64,000 nt of DNA, taken from NCBI GenBank assembly GCA_943333275.1, contig CALQSQ010000014.1, positions 1 through 64,000 of the forward strand, written 5' to 3'. The notes beneath the pieces are model-generated. The model was given only the letters and a program-made list of their open reading frames with translations. It was not told the origin of the DNA and made no database searches. Numbering within the stretch: position 1 is the first letter of the stretch; the number at the start of each line of letters is the position of its first letter. This DNA comes from Akkermansia muciniphila. Lineage in GTDB: Bacteria; Verrucomicrobiota; Verrucomicrobiia; Verrucomicrobiales; V1-33. This document shows positions 28,757 through 38,504 of this stretch, piece after piece. The position numbers were made by a program, and so were the translations under genes.

Positions 28757-30649
28757 TTACTTCACCGAGGCAAAAGTCTCCGATACCGGATGGCGGAAGC
28801 AGCATTTGATGAATTTCGTGATCGCCACGACGCGTTCCTGGGCGGAATTTTCCACCGGACGCACCTCGATCATGATCTGGGCCGGACTGTTTTTGGTGCT
28901 GCCGGTCAGCCATTTGCGCAGCCGCACTCCGTCCTCGGTGGCGCGGGCGATGTAGCCGTTGCCAAGAGGTTCGCCGGTGATGGGATCCTGCAGATAAACA
29001 CTCATGAAATCCCGGTCGTTGCTGAATTCATTGTTGTAATACCGGTCGATGCAAGCCACGACCCGCAGCATGCTGGGAGGCGACTTGGGGTCGGCCGGAC
29101 TGTGGATGACATCATCCCACGTCGCGGGGGAATAGGCTACGCTGGATTCCCACTCAATGAGGGCGCCTTCCGGTAGGAATTCGACCACGAAGCGGGCGTT
29201 TTCCGAATCGGCGAGGTCGGCGACGACCGTGCTGCGGCGCTGCTTGAGTTGTTCCCCCTGATAGTAGGCCGGTGCGGAGACGTGGAGTTTGTCGGCTTTC
29301 ATCGGAGCGCCACTATGGGTGAGCTCATAATAATCCTTCATGAGGGGGGCCACGCGTTCGGCATCCCGCACGAAGGCGGCCTTTTGCTCCCAGCCATCGG
29401 CAGCCAGGAATTCCGCGACGAGTTTTTCCGCAGCGGCCTTGGTGGCGAAACCGTCATCCTTATTGAGATAGGGTTCGGGGGTGGAGACGATCGGGACGGA
29501 GGTGGGGGCGGTTTCGACAATCAGACTGGCTGGTGTCTCGGATTTGTATTTCATCATCCAGGCACCGCCTAGAATGAGCATGGCGGCGGCACTACCCACC
29601 AGCCACGTCTGGGCTGGAGGAATCGGCATTCCCAGCCAGCGGGGGTATTTGGGGGACGCGGTCAGGAAAGTTTCCGGATGCAGGATGGCTTCGACGTGGT
29701 TTTCATAGGTGAAGGCACCGCGGCTGAATTTTGGATGCGGAGCCCGGATCGCGGCGGCGCATTGCGGACAGCGCGCCTTGCGACCGGCCAGTTTCTTGGG
29801 GAGGGAAACGGTGTGATGGCAGGCCGGGCAGTTGAACTGCAGGCGGCTGTGGGACACGAGCGCGACCTCCGGGACCTTCATTTCTGCGGATTCAATCGGG
29901 GCTCCAGAATTCGGCGTGTGAATTTTCAGGGCAACCCCGTCGGATTCCAACCATCCCTGCATATCGTGAAACGAGGATTGGAGGGCAGCGTTTTTGGGCT
30001 GGGGAAGCGTGACTCTGGGCTTGGTGGCTAGCGCCTGCTCCGCAGCCTCCGCAGGCGGTTCCGATGCCAGTTTGAAATTGAAATCCACATGCTCCGGCTT
30101 CTGGCGGGGAATGAGCGGGACGTTTTCCTGAGTGGGTGGAGTCGCCAGGCTGGCTTTGCGAATGGCGGAAGGAGAAAGCGCGGGGAGGGGCGTCGTTGGG
30201 GCTGCGCCCGTGAGCCGCTGTGTGGGGGCGGAATCTGCGGATACTTTCACCGCAGAATTGGTCTCGAACGGGTCCACAAGCGGGGCATTTTCAACGACGG
30301 GAGCCAGCGACATCCGCGGTGGGGGCAGTGCTGTGGCTCCCGGCTTGGCCTGGGTGGCTGAAGGATCGGCGTCCTTGGGAATCGAATACGAGGGAGCGGG
30401 ACGGTTGCGCTCACCGCGCGGTGGCCGTGGGGCGGTCTCGAGCACGGGGGCCTTCGCGGCCTTTTTGATCCGGGCCACGACGTCACGCATCTGGGCCTCG
30501 CGTTGCTGCGGTGTCAGGACCGCCGGTTCCGTGGCCTGCGGGATTTCTTTGCGCTTGGTTGGAAGCACCACGCGGGGCCTTTCGCCCGGGGCGGCAGGTT
30601 CGGTGGGAGCCGCCGGGCGGATCAACGTGAAGGGTGAAGGATCGCTCAT
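28757..30649 (-). CDS. hypothetical protein with zinc ribbon and single TM
   Basis: CPACHHTVSLPKKLAGRKARCPQC followed by TM TWLVGSAAAMLILGGAWMM. Confidence 0.7.
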   Translation of the reverse strand: MSDPSPFTLIRPAAPTEPAAPGERPRVVLPTKRKEIPQATEPAVLTPQQREAQMRDVVARIKKAAKAPVLETAPRPPRGERNRPAPSYSIPKDADPSATQAKPGATALPPPRMSLAPVVENAPLVDPFETNSAVKVSADSAPTQRLTGAAPTTPLPALSPSAIRKASLATPPTQENVPLIPRQKPEHVDFNFKLASEPPAEAAEQALATKPRVTLPQPKNAALQSSFHDMQGWLESDGVALKIHTPNSGAPIESAEMKVPEVALVSHSRLQFNCPACHHTVSLPKKLAGRKARCPQCAAAIRAPHPKFSRGAFTYENHVEAILHPETFLTASPKYPRWLGMPIPPAQTWLVGSAAAMLILGGAWMMKYKSETPASLIVETAPTSVPIVSTPEPYLNKDDGFATKAAAEKLVAEFLAADGWEQKAAFVRDAERVAPLMKDYYELTHSGAPMKADKLHVSAPAYYQGEQLKQRRSTVVADLADSENARFVVEFLPEGALIEWESSVAYSPATWDDVIHSPADPKSPPSMLRVVACIDRYYNNEFSNDRDFMSVYLQDPITGEPLGNGYIARATEDGVRLRKWLTGSTKNSPAQIMIEVRPVENSAQERVVAITKFIKCCFRHPVSETFASVK

Positions 30650-30920
30650 ACGTCGGGTGGTGATTAGGTTGTGGCGAGGGCGGGAATCGGTAGTTTGCCG
30701 ATGTGAATGATTTGCAGCAAAATAATTTTAACATATCTTAACAAAAATGCAAATTTTTAAAATTTATCCGTTAGTAGGGGGTGGAAACGGCCGGTAAGAG
30801 ATCGGGAATTTCTCGACGCGGACTTGCCGAGCAAAAAAGCGGTGCTATGGGCTAGGCCCCGTGCTTGATGGTCGAGTGCAGGAATGGCCAGTGATGGCTC
30901 CCCGTTTCCCTTTCCCAACT

Positions 30921-31907
30921 ATGAAATCACCCCTTCGCATTGCCGTGACCGGCGCCGCCGGTCAGATTGGTTACTCCCTCCTGCCCCGCATCGCTTCCGG
31001 TGCGGTTTTTGGTCCCGACCAGCCGGTCATCCTCCATTTGATCGAAATCCCGCAGGGCATCAAGGCGCTCGGCGGAGTGGTCATGGAACTGGACGACTGC
31101 GCGTTCCCTTTGCTCAAGGGGGTCGTGGCGACGGACGATTTGCAGGCGGGGTTTGCGGGCGTCAATTGGGCGATCCTGGTCGGCAGCGTTCCGCGCAAGG
31201 CCGGCATGGAGCGCAAGGACCTGTTGGGGATCAATGGGAAGATCTTCACCGGTCAGGGCCAGGCGATCCAGGCCAACGCATCCAGCGATGTGCGCATCCT
31301 TGTCGTGGGAAATCCCTGCAACACCAACTGCCTCATCGCCATGAACAACGCGCCGGAAATACCGCGCGACCGATGGTTTGCCATGACACGCCTGGATGAA
31401 AATCGCGCCAAATTCCAACTCGCCCAAAAGGCCGGAGTCCACGTGAGCGAGGTCTCGAACCTGGCGATCTGGGGCAACCATTCCTCCACGCAGTATCCGG
31501 ATTTCACCCACGCCAAAATCCAGGGCCGCGTCGCCACGGACGTGATCAAGGACGAGGCGTGGCTCAAGGGGGACTTCATCAAGACCGTCCAAAGCCGGGG
31601 TGCGGCGATCATCGAAGCGCGCGGACTGTCCTCGGCTGCGAGCGCGGCGAATGCCGCCATTGATTCCATCACCAGCATCATCACCCCGACGGCTCCGGGT
31701 GACTGGCACAGCCTGTGTGTTCCCTCCGACGGCTCCTATGGTGTTGAAAAGGGGCTGATCTTCGGATTCCCCATGCGCAGCGATGGGAAGAAAGTGGAAA
31801 TCGTCCAGGGTCTGGACATCGACGCATTCAGTCGCGAAAAAATTTCCGCCACGGAAACCGAACTCAAGGAAGAGCGCGATGCCGTCAAGGAACTGATCCC
31901 CGTCTGA
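30921..31907 (+). CDS. mdh: malate dehydrogenase
   Basis: [22 protein letters not shown]...[12 protein letters not shown]...[13 protein letters not shown]...[16 protein letters not shown]. Confidence 0.95.
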   Translation: MKSPLRIAVTGAAGQIGYSLLPRIASGAVFGPDQPVILHLIEIPQGIKALGGVVMELDDCAFPLLKGVVATDDLQAGFAGVNWAILVGSVPRKAGMERKDLLGINGKIFTGQGQAIQANASSDVRILVVGNPCNTNCLIAMNNAPEIPRDRWFAMTRLDENRAKFQLAQKAGVHVSEVSNLAIWGNHSSTQYPDFTHAKIQGRVATDVIKDEAWLKGDFIKTVQSRGAAIIEARGLSSAASAANAAIDSITSIITPTAPGDWHSLCVPSDGSYGVEKGLIFGFPMRSDGKKVEIVQGLDIDAFSREKISATETELKEERDAVKELIPV

Positions 31908-31927
31908 TCCGGCCGGGAATTGACACC

Positions 31928-32644
31928 GTGCGATTTGTGCCGGATGGCTCGGCCATGCTCCGCCGCAGGCTGCTCATCGTTCTCACCACTCTGGCACTCC
32001 CGGCTTCGTTCGCGGGCGAGGTCCAGAGTCACGGACTGATGTTTGAAAAGTGGCTCCGGGAAACGTTCTTTGGAGGCTACATTCCCAAGGGCTACACCCA
32101 GAAATGGGACATTCCCTCCGAGGCCAATCCGGATCACGGCGGCATCCCCGTCAATCCCAAGGCGGCGAAGTTTGGCTCGCCGGTCGACTTTGGCGATGCC
32201 CTACGGCAGTATGACATTGTGGAAAAGCGGGAGCGTTTTTTGCTGATCGTGGGCTTCTGGAAACAAATTTCCAAGGAACAGAAACGGTGGGTCAATGTGC
32301 AGGCCGTCACGGTGGAGCCGGAAATGTGGGCGAAACTCTGGGGGCCGGTCCAGCGTGCTGATCTGGAGCGGTTCGTGGCGGTGATCAAGGACCCGTCGCT
32401 CAGCATCGCGGAAGCCCGGGCCCAGGTGAAGGCCCTGAAGGCCAAACCGCCGTTCACCGAGTCCATCCTGCAGGTCAATCCCAAGATCGACGCCAGTCAG
32501 CGCCGACTTCAGTGCAGCCTCCGGTCCGAAGATTTTTTCAAATACCTGGCCCCCGATGCCAAGCCTGGTGTGGATCCGGAGCCCAAGGTGTTCGGGGTTC
32601 CCATTCCGCAGGATTTTGCCTCCCGGGCGAGGGAGACGAAGTGA
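31928..32644 (+). CDS. hypothetical secreted protein
   Basis: 238-aa ORF with signal peptide. Confidence 0.6.
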   Translation: MRFVPDGSAMLRRRLLIVLTTLALPASFAGEVQSHGLMFEKWLRETFFGGYIPKGYTQKWDIPSEANPDHGGIPVNPKAAKFGSPVDFGDALRQYDIVEKRERFLLIVGFWKQISKEQKRWVNVQAVTVEPEMWAKLWGPVQRADLERFVAVIKDPSLSIAEARAQVKALKAKPPFTESILQVNPKIDASQRRLQCSLRSEDFFKYLAPDAKPGVDPEPKVFGVPIPQDFASRARETK

Positions 32645-32664
32645 CGGGAGGAAATTTTCCCGTT

Positions 32665-33309
32665 CTACAGGAACCCAAGCAGCGCCTGCAGTTCCGCGCG
32701 GATTTCAGCGGGGTCCTCGGAAGTGATGGTTCGTCCCACTTCGTCAAAGAGCTTGGTGCGGAAGGTTTCCCGTGCCCGGGAGAGGGCGACACGCAGCGAG
32801 ACGGGTTGCATACCCAGACTTGACGCAAGGTCTGAAAACTCCCCAGCCTCCTCTGGGATGCTGGAGTCACCCAGTCGCGGCAGGATGGCCGCAAAGACCG
32901 CCGCCTGATCCCGACTCGCATACTCCCTGCTCATTTCCTCCACGACACGTTCGATCATTGTCAGGACCCAGCGCCTATGGAACGCGAGATCCGGGGAGAG
33001 GTGGTCCACGGGTTCCGTGGTGAACATGTTCTCTGCGCCCTGAATCTGCACGGCGCGCTGATGACCCCGTTTCCAGGCCTTGCCGGCGCGGCGGGAGTTA
33101 TGAAGGAAACTTTCCAGCGAGGAAAATAAGAATCCCCGCATCCGTCCCCGGGACGGATCCGCCTTGGCGAACCATTTGCTCTGCAGCAGATGGGCGAAGA
33201 ACCCCTGCGTCAAATCCTCCGCGTCCTCCGGGGCGATGCCCTGCTCACGGATGAACGAATAAACAGGCGGCCAGTATTCCTGACAGAGGGACTGCAGGGC
33301 GATGCGCAT
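32665..33309 (-). CDS. ECF-type RNA polymerase sigma factor (5' end probably upstream of the first ATG)
   Basis: ALQSLCQEYWPPVYSFIREQGIAPEDAEDLTQGFFAHLLQ; in-frame upstream translation gives ...ATRWSLVWRAGN, the usual N-terminal box. Confidence 0.8.
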   Translation of the reverse strand: MRIALQSLCQEYWPPVYSFIREQGIAPEDAEDLTQGFFAHLLQSKWFAKADPSRGRMRGFLFSSLESFLHNSRRAGKAWKRGHQRAVQIQGAENMFTTEPVDHLSPDLAFHRRWVLTMIERVVEEMSREYASRDQAAVFAAILPRLGDSSIPEEAGEFSDLASSLGMQPVSLRVALSRARETFRTKLFDEVGRTITSEDPAEIRAELQALLGFL

Positions 33310-33481
33310 CTCCCCGGTGGGGGCGTTTCCCGCGCGCCAGACCAGGCTCCACCGCGTAGCCCGCGGGGGCGGGGTGGGAGAATCAAAGGAACTGGCTGAT
33401 GCAACTGAACTCAGGCGAGGGAGGGGTTGGGGATGCCGGATTCTGCCCTAAAACTGCTACAGAGCCAAGCATAAGTTCCAC

Positions 33482-35362
33482 TCAAGGACGTGACTTGGCA
33501 CGGATGCAGGGCATGACCGATGTCCACGTGGGACCCAGCCGAATCTCATCCACCACGAATCCAGAGGCCGGAGAGTTAGGCGCTTTGCGACCGGCCCCCA
33601 GCCGGAGGCGTTTGATCTGATCGATCGATTCAAGGTCCGATTCCTTCGAGAGGTAGGAAAATCCTTCTGCCTCCGGAGGAGCCGTTCCCAGACGTGGATT
33701 GATCCAGAGGGTGGCGCGTTCGAGATGGCCTGGCGCAACGTTGATGGAGAGTCGCACCACCACAAACGAGGTCGCGGTGGTGGGGAACGGGCTCACGGCG
33801 GAAATGGATTGGGGGGCTCCGGTCCCGCGATCCCAAATCTGCCAGACCTGCCGGGGACTCTGCGTCGGCAGGCCGATGGCGAGGATTTCGTCAGGGTCGC
33901 CATTTTTGTCCAACGGCAGGATCGTGTGGTCGGGTGCCCAGAGGCAGAGATTGAAAAAATTCGCGGTGGTGCCGGTCGTCTGCCGCCCCAAAAAGGAAAT
34001 CCATACTTCATCGACCGGCTGCGATGAAGTAAAGGAGACTGGCGCCATGACGCTGACAGTCTGACCCTTCAACCCCGCGTCGAGTTCCGTGGAATTGCCC
34101 TTGGTGACGAGTCGATTTCCCACGTCATCGGTGTAGGAGAGACTGCCGGCAATGATATCGGCTTTGTCAGTGGTGTAGCGGGACGTGGGTTCGAACCCCC
34201 CATGCTTCACCAGCGCATCGGGCTCGGGAGCGTAGGCGAAGGGTTCATAATAGAACAGTCCACCGGGCAGGGGTCTGCGCGGCGGAGCCTTGAGATGCCG
34301 GTCATTGGTGGTGATCAGCGAGGTGAGGATGCCTCCAATCGCGAGCAGGGCCGCAGTTTTTCTGTGGAGGATTCTCGGCTTGCGGTGGATGCATCGCTTC
34401 AGCGCCCGGCTCATTTCCCACGCGGACGAGAAGCGTTTCTCCGGATCGGCGAGCAGAGCCCGCTGCACGATGGCCTGCAGACGTTCGTCCTGCATGGGCA
34501 GGCGGGCTTCGCCCAACTTGGGAGGATGACCGGTCAGCATTTCAAAGAGCAGGGAGCCGACCGCAAAAATGTCCGCCCGGTGGTCGCTGGGTTTCCCGTC
34601 GAGAATTTCGGGAGCCATGTATTCGCGCGTGCCCATGACCTGGCCGGTTCTGGTGATGAACTTCAAGTGGTCCGAATTCTCCCGTTTGGAAACCGTGCCG
34701 GAAGATTCCTCCGGCTGGTCCATGGGCCGCGCCAGTCCGAAGTCCGCCAGTTTCACCAGCCCCGCTTCATAAATCAGCACGTTCGCCGGTTTGATGTCCC
34801 GGTGCACGATTCCCTGGGCGTGGGCGTAGGAGAGCGCCGCGCAAACCTGGCAGAGAATATCCAGGATGCGAACCTTGGTGAGCGGGTCACCATGCGTGGA
34901 CCGACCTCGCGTGAGCAGTTCCCTCAGATCGATGCCGGAAACGAATTCCATGACAAAAAACAAATGTCCGTTGGGGCTGGCACCGGCGTCATGAATCCGC
35001 ACGATGTGCGGGTGTTCCATGAGCGCCAGCGTCCGGGCTTCCCGGCGGAAGCGTTCGGAAAATCCGGGCTGGGATGCCAGTTCCGGAGGGAGCAGTTTGA
35101 TGGCAACCTTCCGCTTCAGTTCACGATCACGCCCTTCATACACCGCGCCCATGCCGCCTCGGCCCAGCATGCGGAAGATTTCATAGCGCGGAAACATTTC
35201 GGCAACTGCGGCACACCCCAGCGGCACCCAGATGGTCATGGCAGGCGGATCTTCCGGAGCGTCCAGAACTTCATTTAACAAACCCCGGGCGGCCTCCGGT
35301 TTCAACCATCCACGCGGCAGGGGAGTTGGCTTGGCGGGATCTGGAGGTTGCAGGGAACTCAT
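33482..35362 (-). CDS. transmembrane Ser/Thr protein kinase with C-terminal LamG-like sensor domain
   Basis: LGRGGMGAVYEGRDRELKRKVAIKLL, VHRDIKPANVLI, LADFGLARPM, TM TAALLAIGGILTSLITT, then about 260-aa domain. Confidence 0.92.
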   Translation of the reverse strand: MSSLQPPDPAKPTPLPRGWLKPEAARGLLNEVLDAPEDPPAMTIWVPLGCAAVAEMFPRYEIFRMLGRGGMGAVYEGRDRELKRKVAIKLLPPELASQPGFSERFRREARTLALMEHPHIVRIHDAGASPNGHLFFVMEFVSGIDLRELLTRGRSTHGDPLTKVRILDILCQVCAALSYAHAQGIVHRDIKPANVLIYEAGLVKLADFGLARPMDQPEESSGTVSKRENSDHLKFITRTGQVMGTREYMAPEILDGKPSDHRADIFAVGSLLFEMLTGHPPKLGEARLPMQDERLQAIVQRALLADPEKRFSSAWEMSRALKRCIHRKPRILHRKTAALLAIGGILTSLITTNDRHLKAPPRRPLPGGLFYYEPFAYAPEPDALVKHGGFEPTSRYTTDKADIIAGSLSYTDDVGNRLVTKGNSTELDAGLKGQTVSVMAPVSFTSSQPVDEVWISFLGRQTTGTTANFFNLCLWAPDHTILPLDKNGDPDEILAIGLPTQSPRQVWQIWDRGTGAPQSISAVSPFPTTATSFVVVRLSINVAPGHLERATLWINPRLGTAPPEAEGFSYLSKESDLESIDQIKRLRLGAGRKAPNSPASGFVVDEIRLGPTWTSVMPCIRAKSRP

Positions 35363-35375
35363 GAATACGGACCGG

Positions 35376-36533
35376 TTATCGCAATCGGGACACGCGGAAA
35401 TAAACGAGCGGTTCGGTCTGCACCGGCGTTTCCCAGGTGGCCAGCACGGAGTTGGGAGGATTGACTCGCGTGCTCGTGGCATAGGGATGCCATTCCATGA
35501 GATCGCTCGACCACTCGACCGTGTCGGTGCAGTTGGGGGCAGCGTTCCACGTGACCTCCAGGGTCTCGGTCAGCGTGCGCGTGCAGGTAACGATCTTCAA
35601 CGGCAGGTAGGGAGTGACGTCCTGCCAGGTGTCACCCATGCGGATCTCATCCACCTGCCAGGCGGAGGAGAGAGAGTTTCCGCCGAGGGAGAAGCCCGCC
35701 GCAAGGCGGATTTCCCGCAGGTCTGACCAGACGTTAAAATCCGACTGGCTGGACATGAAGGCGATTCCATTGTTCTCATCCAGCTCAGTTCCGAGTGGGG
35801 GATTGATCCACATGGTGAATCGCTCGTTGGCCCCCACGTAATTTAGGTCGATCCGGGCCAGTAGAAAGGTTGTCTGGGTAGTGGGGATTTCAATTTCCGT
35901 AGAGGTCCAGCCAAAAGAATTTGTGCCCCGGTCCCACATTTGCCAGAACTGGGAATGGGGTTGGAGTTGGGTGCTCATCCCAAAAGCGATGATCTCATCG
36001 ACGATTCCGCCGGAGTCTGCGGGGAAAATCGTGTTATCCGGCGCGCGCAGGCCGAGGTTAAAAAACCGCAGAACACCGCCCGGTGGGATTACAAGTGGAG
36101 CCGTCTGCCGCCCGATGAAGGAAATCCAGAGTGTTTGTCCGGAAGGAGCGTTCGGACCCGTCAGGTTGAGCGGCGCCACATTGCTTAGGGTGACTCCTTC
36201 CTCATCGGCATCAATCAACGCGGACCCACCTGTCGTGGCCAGTGCATTGCCCTTCACATCCACATACACCATGCTGGTCGGCATCAGGTCGGCATTGGCG
36301 CTGCCATTAGCCGCAAAAACCCCATGCCCCACCACCCCCTGCCCCACCAACCCATCCTCCACGATGGCCGCAGGGTCATACCCTGTGGCAAAGGGCAGGT
36401 AATAGAGCAATCCAGCTTGGAGTGAGGGAGCGAGGAAACATGAGAGAAAAATGGGGAACTTCATGCAAGGAGAGAGCTTCATGCTAACATGGTCCACAAG
36501 GAATTGCCAAGCACCAAAGGGTGCGGATGCCAA
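35376..36533 (-). CDS. secreted LamG-like protein paralogous to the sensor domain of the adjacent kinase
   Basis: Shares WISFxGRQT, FFNLxLxAPDxTIxP, WQxWDRGT, MWINPxLGT, DEIRxGxTWxxVxP with the kinase C-terminus. Confidence 0.85.
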   Translation of the reverse strand: MASAPFGAWQFLVDHVSMKLSPCMKFPIFLSCFLAPSLQAGLLYYLPFATGYDPAAIVEDGLVGQGVVGHGVFAANGSANADLMPTSMVYVDVKGNALATTGGSALIDADEEGVTLSNVAPLNLTGPNAPSGQTLWISFIGRQTAPLVIPPGGVLRFFNLGLRAPDNTIFPADSGGIVDEIIAFGMSTQLQPHSQFWQMWDRGTNSFGWTSTEIEIPTTQTTFLLARIDLNYVGANERFTMWINPPLGTELDENNGIAFMSSQSDFNVWSDLREIRLAAGFSLGGNSLSSAWQVDEIRMGDTWQDVTPYLPLKIVTCTRTLTETLEVTWNAAPNCTDTVEWSSDLMEWHPYATSTRVNPPNSVLATWETPVQTEPLVYFRVSRLR

Positions 36534-36563
36534 TATTTTCGGGAAGGCAGATTCACCTAACTG

Positions 36564-37568
36564 TCACGGCAGGAACCAGCCAAGGCAGATGATTCTTGCG
36601 ATTTCAACCTGGTCGTTGCTGGATTTCTCTTTGGAGAACCGGGCCTGCACGGTGATCCCCTGGGGCAGGATGCCGGACAGGGCGGGATCACGTGGCAAAA
36701 TCAACAGCCCTGCGGCTTTTTGCATGTCCTCCGTCTGGGATCTCGGAAGGTAGCCATAGAGCGAATGAGCATCCCCTGCATCGGACAGGCGCAGGCAAAG
36801 AAAATTTTGTTCATCTGAGTAGGCAAAACTGAAATAATTCACCCGCCAGGCGCTGACGTGCAGGAGGGTGGGAACTTCGGGGCGTTTTTCACAGAACTCC
36901 TCCAGCGTCATGTCTCCAAATCCACTGAGGGAAGGCCAGTCGATTTTTAGGCCCTCGGGTGTCCGGGCCACCACCAGCGGACGTTGGTGACCGGCGTCAT
37001 CTTCAAACACAAGCATGGCCAGGGTGTCGCCGCTTTCCGTCTCGGAAGTCATGAAGGTGTCCGTGAGGTGTCCGCCGAGGGGCAGCGGATGCGCGGGGCC
37101 ATGATACTTTTGCATTTTGTCAGCCTGCTGCTCCGCCCGGCGCGTCATGGGCAGCAGCGCGGCAACGTCCGGGGCTGCAAGGTAACGGGTAGCCAGGGTG
37201 CGGACCTGCTCCCGCCAAGCCATCTGAAAGCCAGGATTCGCCGCAGGCTTCGCCACGGGGGAGGCCTGCGCACTTGTTAGACTGGAAGTCAGCCCCAACT
37301 TCAATAAAAGGCAAAGCCCGGCAAAGGAAAAGGCTATGGCCAGGGCTTTGACGATGCCGTCAGACCGTTCGGCTTTTTTCCCCTGAACCAGATGCCTGGA
37401 AGACCTGACGATGGAGCGGAATCGACGTGGAGAGCTTGGTTTACCTCCGGTCTCATGGGACTCCACTCCACAGCGCAGACACTGACGCCTGCCGGAGGAA
37501 TTGATGATCTTGAGCGGGGAGGTTTTCCCGCATTGGGGACATTGGAAAGTCGAGAGGGCCGTCTGCAC
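36564..37568 (-). CDS. hypothetical protein with N-terminal zinc ribbon and TM
   Basis: FQCPQCGKTSPLKIINSSGRRQCLRCG; TM ALAIAFSFAGLCLLLKLGL. Confidence 0.65.
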   Translation of the reverse strand: MQTALSTFQCPQCGKTSPLKIINSSGRRQCLRCGVESHETGGKPSSPRRFRSIVRSSRHLVQGKKAERSDGIVKALAIAFSFAGLCLLLKLGLTSSLTSAQASPVAKPAANPGFQMAWREQVRTLATRYLAAPDVAALLPMTRRAEQQADKMQKYHGPAHPLPLGGHLTDTFMTSETESGDTLAMLVFEDDAGHQRPLVVARTPEGLKIDWPSLSGFGDMTLEEFCEKRPEVPTLLHVSAWRVNYFSFAYSDEQNFLCLRLSDAGDAHSLYGYLPRSQTEDMQKAAGLLILPRDPALSGILPQGITVQARFSKEKSSNDQVEIARIICLGWFLP

Positions 37569-37661
37569 GTGGTCGCGATGCTCTGAAAAACGAGCCTGGG
37601 CAATCTTCCTTCGGTGAATGTATCGACAGTGACGAAAACGTGCGTTGAGCGCTTTTGTAAC

Positions 37662-38504
37662 CTAAGAGGCAGTCAGGGCCAGCTTCCGCTCCAGCGGTTG
37701 TCCGCTGAGTTTCCGCGTCGGGGCGGGACCGACAATTCGGAGGAAATCCTCGTAGCTGATGACTTCGATCCGTCGGTCAAGGTGTTCCACGATGGCGGTG
37801 CGGTTTTCCACCCAGTCCCCGCTGTTAAGGTAGTGCACGCCGTTAATGTCCTTGTCCGCAGCCGTGTGAATGTGTCCGCAGATGATGCCGCGCATTTCCC
37901 GGTCCCGGGCCATCTTTTGGAGCTTCTCCTCGTAGTGGCCGGAATAGCTGACGGCTTGTTTGACCCGGGCCTTGATGGCCTTGCTCAGGGAGAAATATTC
38001 CCTGCCCCGGATTTTGCGCCACCAGTTGTAGGCCCGGTTCACACGCAGCAACTGGTCGTAGCCGATGGAGCCCAGCATGCTGAGCCATTTGCAGTGCGTG
38101 GTAATCTGATCGAAAACATCCCCATGGATCACGATGTAATTTCCCTGGGAAGTTTCGTGGATATGTTCGTTGCAGATTTGGAGTTTGGAAATGCGCAGGG
38201 GCATGAACCGCCGCAGTTCATCATCATGGTTGCCCCTCAGGTAGATGACTTCCGTTCCATCCTTTTCCATTTTTCGTAGAACGATGCGGATGAACCGCGT
38301 GTGCTGGCCGGTCCAGTTGCCGGGCTTGCGGCGCAGGTGCCAGGAGTCGATGATGTCACCGTTGAGGACAAGTTTTTCGCAGCGGGTCCGGCGCAGGAAA
38401 TCGTTTACCTCGGATATTTTGCAATCGGGTGTGCCCAGATGGACATCCGAAATGAAGATGGTCTTGTAGCGGATCAGGCGGGTTTTTTCAATGGTGGTGG
38501 TCAT
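37662..38504 (-). CDS. metallophosphoesterase, UDP-2,3-diacylglucosamine diphosphatase (LpxH)-like
   Basis: FISDVHLGTPDCK, LVLNGDIIDSW, YLRGNHDDELRRF, ICGHIHTA. Confidence 0.85.
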   Translation of the reverse strand: MTTTIEKTRLIRYKTIFISDVHLGTPDCKISEVNDFLRRTRCEKLVLNGDIIDSWHLRRKPGNWTGQHTRFIRIVLRKMEKDGTEVIYLRGNHDDELRRFMPLRISKLQICNEHIHETSQGNYIVIHGDVFDQITTHCKWLSMLGSIGYDQLLRVNRAYNWWRKIRGREYFSLSKAIKARVKQAVSYSGHYEEKLQKMARDREMRGIICGHIHTAADKDINGVHYLNSGDWVENRTAIVEHLDRRIEVISYEDFLRIVGPAPTRKLSGQPLERKLALTAS

